From Bacteroidales bacterium (GTDB lineage: Bacteria; Bacteroidota; Bacteroidia; Bacteroidales; UBA7960): a DNA stretch of 5,505 nt. A program made the position numbers and the translations under genes. Under the pieces are notes generated by a model. That model did not search any database, was not told where the DNA came from, and saw only the letters and a list, made by a program, of their open reading frames with translations. Below, in pieces: positions 1 through 5,505 of this stretch. Numbering within the stretch: the first letter of the stretch is position 1; each line of letters begins with the position of its first letter. The stretch lies in the NCBI GenBank assembly GCA_007130545.1, contig SLSG01000036.1, forward strand, positions 1 through 5,505, in the 5' to 3' direction.

Positions 1-447
1 AAAGGAGGACCGCTTCAGGTTTCTGACCATCACGGGAAATATGGCCGGGCGCACATAATCCCTGAAGTAGTGCCTCAGGAACTCCTTTTGCTGGTCTGAC
101 AGTTGCTTCTCGTTGACAAGGAAAATATTCTCGGCTTCCATTTCCCGGATCAAATCCCGGTGTATGCCGTCAAAGCGTTCCTGCTGCTTCAGGTTGATCT
201 TGTTGATCTTGCGCAGGACCCTCTCGGGGTTGTCTTCCAATATCCCTGGCTCAGAACGCTGTATATCGGTCAACCGCCGAACGGTGGCCACCCTTACCCG
301 AAAAAATTCATCGAGGTTGTTGGAGAAAATACCCAGGAACCGCAAGCGCTCGATCAGCGGTAAGCGCTCATCTGCGGCTTCCTGCAGCACCCGCTCATTG
401 AACGATAACCAGCTGATTTCACGGTTGATGAATTGGTATTTTTTCAC
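1..447 (-). CDS. ppk1: Polyphosphate kinase 1, N-terminal part (cut by left window edge)
   Basis: PPK1 reversibly transfers the gamma phosphate of ATP onto polyphosphate chains through an autophosphorylated histidine. Only the first 149 residues lie here; the family is usually about 690-720 residues, so the catalytic histidine and phospholipase-D-like domains are outside the window. The visible part is a clear PPK1 N domain: FINREISWLSFNERVLQEA at residues 6-24, RLRFLGIFSNNLDEFFRVRV at about 34-53, then a helical stretch, and YFRDYVRPAIFPVMV near the window edge. Asn44 in SNNLDEF aligns with E. coli Asn45, which is known to contact the ATP base. The start is a GTG at 447-445: the reading frame has no nearby upstream ATG, and PPK1 homology begins within a few residues. 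This GTG overlaps the sixA stop codon by 4 bases, indicating an operon with translational coupling. The family call is very secure; the exact start is slightly less so. Confidence 0.96.
   Translation of the reverse strand, partial: MKKYQFINREISWLSFNERVLQEAADERLPLIERLRFLGIFSNNLDEFFRVRVATVRRLTDIQRSEPGILEDNPERVLRKINKINLKQQERFDGIHRDLIREMEAENIFLVNEKQLSDQQKEFLRHYFRDYVRPAIFPVMVRNLKRSSF
444..447 (-). promoter_or_regulatory. GTGA stop/start overlap coupling sixA to ppk1
   Basis: The sixA stop TGA (446-444) shares two bases with the ppk1 start GTG (447-445), giving a 4-base GTGA overlap. No Shine-Dalgarno-like sequence precedes the GTG, so ppk1 translation probably relies on ribosomes finishing sixA. 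This arrangement normally keeps two products at linked levels. The overlap is seen directly; the coupling is inferred. Confidence 0.75.
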
Positions 448-944
448 GTTTCCAGCATCTTGGGCGTTATCAGGAAATCCACCTGCCTGTCTGCCATGGG
501 CAGCTCCTCCCATTTGTCAGTCCCAATACTTACGCACACCACCCCGGTTGTCGGCAGGTAATCCAGCTTTTGCTCCAAAAATATATTTGCCAGCTGGGTC
601 ATGGCAGGGTTGTGCCCCACAAGCATGGCAACCTCTTTGTCGTTTGGCAGTGCCATGGCCAGGTCAAACAGCCCGTCCGACCCATAATAATAGATATTGC
701 TTTCTATCAGTATGTCATGTGCGGGATAGCCCAGCACACCGCCAAGGATCCTGGCCGTCTCAAAAGCCCTGACCGCATGGCTCGATACGATCAGACCGGG
801 CTTGATCCCATTGTCGAGCAGGAATTTTCCCACCCTGGCGGTACGCTCGATGCCCGTTTTTAACAGGGGTCTTTCGTGATCTGCCAGGCCGGGATGCTTC
901 CAGGAAGATTTTCCGTGTCTGACAAGCAGAAGTTTTTTTGCCAT
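444..944 (-). CDS. sixA: SixA-like histidine phosphatase (phosphohistidine phosphatase family)
   Basis: A 166-residue cytoplasmic protein of the histidine phosphatase (phosphoglycerate-mutase-like) superfamily; there is no signal peptide. Visible active-site elements are the RHG motif at 9-11 (nucleophile His10) within RHGKSSW, Arg59 in SSHAVRAFETA, and VGHNP at 109-113 (second catalytic His111). Family knowledge: E. coli SixA removes phosphate from phosphohistidine on the ArcB HPt domain. The short single-domain size, the KSSW start and the TTGVV segment near 131-135 match the SixA-type branch common in Bacteroidota. It lies 23 bases after glyA and overlaps ppk1 by 4 bases. The usual SSPA motif reads SSHA here, with Pro replaced by His56. 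The ATG at 944-942 has no Shine-Dalgarno sequence, as is normal in this phylum. Its substrate cannot be told from sequence: a role on PPK1 or an HPt protein is inference, and a small-molecule phosphatase remains possible. Confidence 0.9.
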   Translation of the reverse strand: MAKKLLLVRHGKSSWKHPGLADHERPLLKTGIERTARVGKFLLDNGIKPGLIVSSHAVRAFETARILGGVLGYPAHDILIESNIYYYGSDGLFDLAMALPNDKEVAMLVGHNPAMTQLANIFLEQKLDYLPTTGVVCVSIGTDKWEELPMADRQVDFLITPKMLET

Positions 945-967
945 ATAGCCGGATTTGGTTTAACAGA

Positions 968-2248
968 TCAATAGGAGAACAGCGGAAAGCCGCTCATCAG
1001 GGCATTCACTTTTCCCTTGACCCCTTCAATCACCTTTTCGTCATCGATGTTGGAGATGACCTCATCGATCAGATCCACGATCTGGACCATATGCGCCTCC
1101 TTCAGTCCCCTGGTCGTCACTGCCGGGGTTCCGATGCGGATCCCGGAGGTCTGGAACGGGGAGCGGCTGTCGAAGGGAACCATGTTCTTGTTGATGGTGA
1201 TATCGGCCAGCACCAGGGTGTTCTCCACTTTCTTGCCGGTGATCTCCGGAAATTTCGATCTAAGGTCAATCAGCATCAGGTGGTTGTCTGTGCCACCCGA
1301 AGTCACGTGATAGCCTTTACCGACAAATGCCTTTGCCATGGCCTGGGCGTTCTTCATCACCTGCTGCCCGTATTCCTTCCAGGATGGGGACAGCGCCTCG
1401 CCGAAAGCCACGGCTTTGGCTGCGATCACATGCTCCAGGGGTCCGCCTTGCGTCCCGGGGAACACCGCACTGTCAAGCACGGCAGACATCATTTTAATGG
1501 CACCCTTGGGCGTTTTCTGTCCCCATGGGTTTTCGAAATCCTTGCCCATCAGAATCATTCCGCCGCGGGGACCCCTGAGGGTCTTGTGGGTGGTGGTGGT
1601 GATGATGTGGCAATGCGGCAGGGGGTCGTTCAACAGTTTCGCGGCAATCAGTCCGGCCGGATGGGCAATATCTGCCAGCAGGATGGCACCTATGTCATCA
1701 GCAATCTGCCGCATGCGCTTATAGTCCCAGTCGCGCGGATAGGCCGAGGCCCCTGCGATGATCATCTTGGGCTTCTCTTTTTTGGCCACACGTTCCATTT
1801 CATCATAGTCGATGGTACCGGTTGATTCTTTCACACCGTAGGCCACCGGCCGGTAAAGGATGCCCGACAGGTTCACCGGGGCTCCGTGCGAAAGGTGCCC
1901 CCCATGGCTCAGATCCAGGCCCATAAAGGTATCCCCCGGTTGCAGGCAGGCCAGAAAGACCGCTGCATTGGCCTGTGCACCGCTATGCGGCTGTACGTTC
2001 GCCCATACGGCCCCGAACAGTTCCTTCGCCCGGTCAATGGCCAGTTGTTCTGACTGGTCCACAATCTCGCAGCCGCCATAATAACGCCTCCCGGGGTAGC
2101 CTTCCGCGTATTTGTTTGTCATCACGCTGCCCATGGCTTCCATCACCTGGTCGCTGGCAAAGTTCTCGGATGCGATCAGTTCCACCCCATGCATCTGCCT
2201 CAGACGCTCTTGCTCAATCAAATCAAAAATCTTATGGTCTCTTTCCAT
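968..2248 (-). CDS. glyA: Serine hydroxymethyltransferase
   Basis: GlyA is a cytosolic PLP enzyme that converts serine and tetrahydrofolate to glycine and 5,10-methylene-tetrahydrofolate, the main entry of one-carbon units for purine, thymidylate and methionine synthesis. The 426-residue product is full length. With the ATG at 2248-2246 as residue 1, visible landmarks are ELIASENFAS near 23-32, NKYAEGYPGRRYYGG near 45-59 (substrate-site tyrosines), Asp193 and His196 in LLADIAHPAG (PLP ring contacts), the Schiff-base Lys222 in TTTTHKTLRGPRGG, and Arg371 in SGIRIGTPAVTTRG (substrate carboxylate). All expected catalytic residues are present. An in-frame GTG lies immediately upstream at 2251-2249, but the ATG is preferred because it is the standard codon and gives the 426-residue length usual for Bacteroidota GlyA. 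It is the first gene of a minus-strand cluster with sixA and ppk1, and its likely promoter lies at about 2294-2301. Identity is essentially certain. Confidence 0.98.
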   Translation of the reverse strand: MERDHKIFDLIEQERLRQMHGVELIASENFASDQVMEAMGSVMTNKYAEGYPGRRYYGGCEIVDQSEQLAIDRAKELFGAVWANVQPHSGAQANAAVFLACLQPGDTFMGLDLSHGGHLSHGAPVNLSGILYRPVAYGVKESTGTIDYDEMERVAKKEKPKMIIAGASAYPRDWDYKRMRQIADDIGAILLADIAHPAGLIAAKLLNDPLPHCHIITTTTHKTLRGPRGGMILMGKDFENPWGQKTPKGAIKMMSAVLDSAVFPGTQGGPLEHVIAAKAVAFGEALSPSWKEYGQQVMKNAQAMAKAFVGKGYHVTSGGTDNHLMLIDLRSKFPEITGKKVENTLVLADITINKNMVPFDSRSPFQTSGIRIGTPAVTTRGLKEAHMVQIVDLIDEVISNIDDEKVIEGVKGKVNALMSGFPLFSY

Positions 2249-2293
2249 CACTATGTTTTAAATGATTACATGTTGAATGCTTGAATCGAATTT

Positions 2294-2301
2294 CAAAATT
2301 A
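2294..2301 (-). promoter_or_regulatory. Candidate Bacteroidota -7 promoter element for glyA-sixA-ppk1
   Basis: Read on the minus strand this is TAATTTTG, an exact match to the Bacteroidota -7 consensus TAnnTTTG. It would place the transcription start near 2285-2289 and a leader of about 40 bases before the glyA ATG. The matching -33 element (TTTG or TTG) is weak: only a T-rich stretch lies at about the right distance upstream (around 2320-2325). The leader is too short for a riboswitch. Position and an exact core motif support it, but such AT-rich motifs also arise by chance. Confidence 0.45.
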
Positions 2302-2312
2302 ATCATATTTTG
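2294..2312. repeat. Short inverted repeat in the divergent promoter region (possible operator)
   Basis: CAAAAT (2294-2299) and ATTTTG (2307-2312) form a perfect 6-base inverted repeat around a 7-base spacer. The left arm overlaps the candidate glyA -7 element and the right arm contains the TTTG proposed for the peptidase promoter. This could be a binding site for a dimeric regulator, or simply the by-product of two outward-facing TTTG promoter cores in AT-rich DNA. No regulator gene is visible in the window. Confidence 0.3.
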
Positions 2313-2335
2313 CCACATGAAAAATGCTATTTTTA
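2309..2335 (+). promoter_or_regulatory. Candidate promoter for the S9 peptidase gene
   Basis: A TTTG at 2309-2312 is followed 15 bases later by TATTTTTA at 2328-2335, which matches seven of eight positions of the Bacteroidota -7 consensus TAnnTTTG. The spacing is slightly shorter than the usual 17-23 bases. If used, transcription would start near 2341, giving a leader of about 35 bases to the ATG at 2375 and excluding the alternative ATG at 2324 as a translation start. A competing weak candidate is TTG at 2281-2283 with TATTTTG at 2306-2312. Confidence 0.28.
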
Positions 2336-2374
2336 CGCCCGAAATCAGTCTTACCAACCAACCCATTTAACACC

Positions 2375-4978
2375 ATGCTTCGTACATTTGTTTTCATTCT
2401 GGCCCTGATGTTTTATGCTCCGGGGCTTTTTGCCGGCGAAAAGATCGTCATCCCGCGCTGGCTTGTCATTGAACCCGTAGAGGTGGATTACCCGGCTTTT
2501 CACGAAGTCGAGAATACCCAGGGAAAAGCATTTTCAGACAGGGATCTGCTCGGATTTGAATTTATTGACCTTTCCGGCTATCATCCTGCAGAAGGCCTGC
2601 GGCTGGATTGGGCCGGCGGGCAGCAACGGACGTGGACCACGGGCCACACGGATGAGAACGGATACCTTGTCCTGGGCGGGGAGGAAGCTCCCGGCAAGCC
2701 CCAGCTTGTTTATCTGGCCGCTTATATCCGTGCCGACCGCTGGATCAGCACCCAACTGGAGATCAAGAGTCCCTATATGCTGGAGGCCTGGCTGAACGGC
2801 AAGCGCATAGGCACAAAAGCCTCCGTGGAGGAGGAAGAGAATACCATTGGGCGGGTATCCCAGCAACTCAAGCTTACCCGTGGCAACCACCTGCTGGTCA
2901 TCAAGGCGCTACGGCCTCCGAAAGACGGACTGAATTGGAAGGTGATGGCCAACCTGGAAGTAAAGGAGCCCTATGAAACGACAGACATCCATCCGGATAT
3001 CCAGCCCGGGACCATCAAAAATATCCACCATGTCATGGACGGGCTAAAGGTCAACAGCATCAACCCCTCCCCTGACGGCTCCATGTACCTGGTCAGTTAC
3101 AGCCAGTCCCTTCCGCCCTCAGACCAGTCAGAGAGCTGGACGGAGGTCCGTAGTTTTACCAACAACCGCCTGGTCCACTCATTCCGCCACGCCAGGGTTT
3201 CCCGGCTGGGCTGGCTGCCCGGGACCAACGCCCTTTCCTATACCACGGTGCGGGACGGAAAGACCACCATCCACTGGCACCACATGGAGACCATGGAGCA
3301 GCGCGTCATCGCGGAAGGCCTGGAGAACCTGAGCGGGCTGCGGTGGTCACCCGATGAATCCTTTATCATTTACAGCATTCGGGAAGAAGGGAGCGGCGCA
3401 GATGCCACAATGCGCCAGGTGCTGGGCATGCAGGACCGCCCGGGGCACTGGCGGCACCGAAACTTCCTTTTTATGCTGGACGTGGCCTCCGGTGTCAGAA
3501 CCCGCCTGACGCACGGGAACATCACCACCAACCTGCATGACATCAGCCCGGACGGAAAACAGATCCTGTTCAGCCAAAGCCGGCCGGATTACCAGGAAAG
3601 GCCCTATTCAAAGCACGACCTGATGATTCTGGACCTCCAGAACCTGGCGGTCGACACCCTGCTGGCCAACCAGCGCTGGGGAGTCTCCGCCTCATGGTCA
3701 CCCGATGGCAGGCAGTTGCTGGCGACCGGCGGTCCCTCCGCCTTTGAGGGTGCAGGCGTAAATGTACCGGAAGGCACCATCCCCAACAACTATGATACCC
3801 AGGCATACATATACGATTTGGGGACCCGCACCGTACAGTGCATCACATTTGATTTTGACCCCTCCGTTTCCTCGGCCAGTTGGCATCCGCAGACCAACCA
3901 GATTTTCCTGCTGACCGTGGATGAGGACTACCAGCGGATCTACAGCTACGACCCACGCAGGGAGCGCTTTTCGCTGTTGGAAACCGGAGTGGACTATGCC
4001 GCGGGGATCAATTTTGCCGACCATGCCCCCGTGCTGACCTTTATGGGCAACCAAACCAATGCCCCTCGCAAGGCTTACAAGGTGAACCTGCGCAACCAGC
4101 GTGTGGAAGTGCTGGAAGATACGGAAAGCACGAACTACCGTCTGGTAGGCTTTGGAGAAACCGGGAACTGGGACTTTGTGGCCTCCACCGGGGTCGAGGT
4201 AAAGGGCAGGTATTACCTCCCACCCGACTTTGACCCGGGAAAGAAATATCCGGTAATCGTTTACTACTACGGAGGCACCACTCCGGTCGGACGTACCTTC
4301 GGCGGGCGCTACCCGTTCAACCTCTGGGCCGGGAACGGCTATGTCGTTTACGTGCTGCAGCCCAGCGGGGCCACCGGATTCGGACAGGAGTTCTCCGCTG
4401 CACATGTGAACAACTGGGGAATTACCGTGGCGGATGAGATCATCGAGGGGACCCAAAAGTTCCTTGAGGCACATCCTTTCACCGATCCCGACAAGGTGGG
4501 TTGCGCGGGCGCTTCCTACGGTGGATTCATGACCATGCTGCTGATGACCCGTACAGACTTGTTCGCCGCTGCCATCTCCCATGCCGGCATCAGCTCTATC
4601 TCCAGCTACTGGGGGGAAGGCTACTGGGGATATTCCTACAGTGCAGAAGCCTCGGCCGAAAGCTTCCCCTGGAACAGTCCGGAGATCTACATCGGACAAA
4701 GTCCGCTCTTCCATGCCGATAAAATCAACACGCCCCTGCTGCTGATCACCGGCGACAGCGATACCAACGTGCCCCCCGGAGAAAGCATTCAGTTGTACAC
4801 GGCACTGGAAATCCTCGGCAGGCCGGTGGAGCTGATCCTCGTAAAAGGAGAGGACCATCACATCGTCACCTATAGCAAGCGCATCCAGTGGCACAACACC
4901 ATCATGGCGTGGTGGGACAAATACCTGAAGGACCAGCCCCAGTGGTGGGAGGACCAGTACCCGCCGAAAAATTATTAA
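2375..4978 (+). CDS. Secreted S9-family (prolyl oligopeptidase/DPP-type) serine peptidase
   Basis: An 867-residue exported peptidase, probably acting on peptides in the periplasm or at the cell surface. The chosen ATG gives a classic signal peptide: residues 1-20 with Arg3, a hydrophobic core and a likely cut after LFA (Ala20). There is no lipobox cysteine. The in-frame ATG at 2324 would add 17 residues that bury the signal peptide, so it is rejected. Region about 25-215 is beta-rich (EAWLNGKRIG near 137-146) and resembles a small carbohydrate-binding-type sandwich. A beta-propeller spans about 225-590, with repeated blades marked by SPDG-like turns at 232-235, 325-328, 391-394, 442-445 and a WHP at 503-505. 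The alpha/beta-hydrolase domain spans about 610-867: YYYGG at 630-634 (oxyanion side), Ser714 in GASYGGF, Asp796 in GDSDTNVPP, and His828 in GEDHHI complete the triad. No DPP-IV Glu-Glu motif is obvious in the propeller, so exo- versus endopeptidase specificity is open. No C-terminal secretion-sorting domain is seen. It is a single-gene unit, divergent from glyA. Confidence 0.93.
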   Translation: MLRTFVFILALMFYAPGLFAGEKIVIPRWLVIEPVEVDYPAFHEVENTQGKAFSDRDLLGFEFIDLSGYHPAEGLRLDWAGGQQRTWTTGHTDENGYLVLGGEEAPGKPQLVYLAAYIRADRWISTQLEIKSPYMLEAWLNGKRIGTKASVEEEENTIGRVSQQLKLTRGNHLLVIKALRPPKDGLNWKVMANLEVKEPYETTDIHPDIQPGTIKNIHHVMDGLKVNSINPSPDGSMYLVSYSQSLPPSDQSESWTEVRSFTNNRLVHSFRHARVSRLGWLPGTNALSYTTVRDGKTTIHWHHMETMEQRVIAEGLENLSGLRWSPDESFIIYSIREEGSGADATMRQVLGMQDRPGHWRHRNFLFMLDVASGVRTRLTHGNITTNLHDISPDGKQILFSQSRPDYQERPYSKHDLMILDLQNLAVDTLLANQRWGVSASWSPDGRQLLATGGPSAFEGAGVNVPEGTIPNNYDTQAYIYDLGTRTVQCITFDFDPSVSSASWHPQTNQIFLLTVDEDYQRIYSYDPRRERFSLLETGVDYAAGINFADHAPVLTFMGNQTNAPRKAYKVNLRNQRVEVLEDTESTNYRLVGFGETGNWDFVASTGVEVKGRYYLPPDFDPGKKYPVIVYYYGGTTPVGRTFGGRYPFNLWAGNGYVVYVLQPSGATGFGQEFSAAHVNNWGITVADEIIEGTQKFLEAHPFTDPDKVGCAGASYGGFMTMLLMTRTDLFAAAISHAGISSISSYWGEGYWGYSYSAEASAESFPWNSPEIYIGQSPLFHADKINTPLLLITGDSDTNVPPGESIQLYTALEILGRPVELILVKGEDHHIVTYSKRIQWHNTIMAWWDKYLKDQPQWWEDQYPPKNY

Positions 4979-4988
4979 CACCGAGCAA

Positions 4989-5026
4989 AAAAGAGGCTGT
5001 CCCTGAAACACGGGACAGCCTCTTTT
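4989..5026. terminator. Strong bidirectional intrinsic terminator
   Basis: A perfect 15-base-pair stem joins 4989-5003 (AAAAGAGGCTGTCCC) to 5012-5026 (GGGACAGCCTCTTTT) around an 8-base loop. On the plus strand it ends in a T run (5023-5026); on the minus strand the A run at 4987-4992 becomes six T. It begins 10 bases after the peptidase stop and lies 23 bases past the DUF1080 stop, exactly where two convergent genes would share a terminator. Arms and symmetry are read directly; efficiency is inferred. Confidence 0.93.
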
Positions 5027-5049
5027 GTATTGTATCCGGACGGGCAGGA

Positions 5050-5505
5050 TTATAATTCCCTGAGGCGGATGTTGCGGAACCAGACATCATCGCCATGGTC
5101 CTGCAAACCGATGTACCCTGGTTCATACTTTCCGAACCAGGGGAATTCGGCAAACTTGCTGCCGGCCACCATGCGCTCCCAGTCTGAGGTGCCCAGATGA
5201 TACTCCAGCACATTCTCCCCGTTCATGCGGTGCACCACGGTGCCCTTGAACACGATGACCTCCACCTCGTTCCACTCACCTGTCGGACGGGCATTTTGCG
5301 GATTGGCCGGAATAAGGTCGTAGAGGGAGCCGGCCTTGCGGTTGCCATCCACACCCATCATCGCATCGAGATGCCCTTCGTTGCAGAGGATCTGCATTTC
5401 AGGGGCAGATTTCCAGATGGGCTCATTCTCGATCTCCTGGGCCAGGTAGAAGATGCCGCTGTTGCCTGCCGGAGAGACCTTCCATTCCATTTTCAGATGA
5501 AAATC
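5050..5505 (-). CDS. DUF1080 / 3-keto-disaccharide hydrolase family protein, C-terminal part (cut by right edge)
   Basis: The frame is open from the window edge to TAA at 5052-5050, giving the last 151 residues. The ATG at 5490 is internal: the preceding codons (DFHLK) continue the family's beta-strand, so the real start is outside. Diagnostic features are GNSGIFY at residues 14-20 of the fragment, a central RKAGSLYDLIP, the GEWNEVEV strand, HRMNGENVLEY, and the closing LQDHGDDVWFRNIRLREL at 134-151, which is very typical of DUF1080. The fold is a concanavalin-like beta-jellyroll. Family knowledge: members act on 3-keto-glycosides in oxidative sugar breakdown and are usually exported in Bacteroidota; the signal peptide cannot be seen here. 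It converges on the S9 peptidase and shares the terminator at 4989-5026. Family membership is firm, the precise substrate unknown. Confidence 0.93.
   Translation of the reverse strand, partial: DFHLKMEWKVSPAGNSGIFYLAQEIENEPIWKSAPEMQILCNEGHLDAMMGVDGNRKAGSLYDLIPANPQNARPTGEWNEVEVIVFKGTVVHRMNGENVLEYHLGTSDWERMVAGSKFAEFPWFGKYEPGYIGLQDHGDDVWFRNIRLREL

Noticed and set aside
113..772. Plus-strand frames across the ppk1 and sixA genes (113-772, 103-363 and 570-863)
   Set aside because: The minus strand encodes unmistakable PPK1 and SixA motifs over the same bases; the plus-strand products are low-quality Ser, Arg and Pro-rich shadows.
1590..1605. GGTGGTGGT short tandem repeat
   Set aside because: It encodes the conserved threonine run before the PLP lysine of GlyA on the minus strand, so it is explained by the protein.
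938..1825. A 295-codon plus-strand frame opposite glyA
   Set aside because: It lies wholly antisense to a clear glyA, is rich in His and Gly as expected from reversed codons, and matches no family I know.
2249..2290. Possible glycine or other riboswitch in front of glyA
   Set aside because: The likely leader is only about 40 bases, AT-rich and without the paired stems or conserved cores that a glycine riboswitch needs.
3698..5011. A 437-codon open frame on the minus strand opposite the S9 peptidase gene
   Set aside because: Its translation has no recognisable domain and mirrors the codon pattern of the well-supported peptidase; it also runs through the terminator stem. It is a GC-driven antisense shadow.
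1..5505. Search for tRNA, rRNA, CRISPR arrays, insertion sequences or attachment sites
   Set aside because: Genes fill nearly the whole window; the three gaps (23, 126 and 71 bases) contain no repeat-spacer pattern, cloverleaf or terminal inverted repeats of transposon type.

Overview
The window looks like chromosomal DNA from a member of the Bacteroidota, probably an environmental or uncultured lineage with GC above 50% by eye. Four things point there: a 426-residue GlyA of the length usual in that phylum; a SixA-like protein with the RHGKSSW start; a secreted S9 peptidase of a type common in Bacteroidota beside a DUF1080 (3-keto-disaccharide hydrolase family) gene; and gene starts without Shine-Dalgarno sequences but with A/T-rich leaders and a TAnnTTTG-type promoter element. 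I cannot place it at genus level.

Layout. Positions 1-2248 hold a minus-strand cluster transcribed from right to left: glyA (serine hydroxymethyltransferase, complete), sixA-like histidine phosphatase (complete, 23 bases downstream) and ppk1 (polyphosphate kinase, first 149 residues, cut by the left edge). The sixA stop and the ppk start overlap by 4 bases (GTGA), so these two are very probably translationally coupled. Positions 2249-2374 are a short AT-rich divergent promoter region containing a good glyA promoter element and a small inverted repeat. Positions 2375-4978 on the plus strand encode an 867-residue exported S9-family serine peptidase with an N-terminal beta-sandwich-like region, a beta-propeller and an alpha/beta-hydrolase catalytic domain. 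Positions 4979-5049 hold a strong symmetrical hairpin that should terminate transcription in both directions. Positions 5050-5505 on the minus strand are the C-terminal part of a DUF1080 protein that enters from beyond the right edge.

How the genes fit together. The minus-strand cluster combines one-carbon metabolism (GlyA) with a polyphosphate module (PPK1 plus a phosphohistidine-phosphatase-like protein). PPK1 works through a phosphohistidine intermediate, so SixA beside it is functionally suggestive, but no interaction is shown here. The peptidase and the DUF1080 protein look like separate secreted nutrient-processing functions on convergent transcription units. I see no mobile element, CRISPR array, RNA gene or defence system. 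Every gene belongs to a recognisable family, and I found no convincing undescribed system. The best leads are the sixA/ppk coupling, the extra N-terminal domain of the peptidase and the architecture of the divergent promoter.
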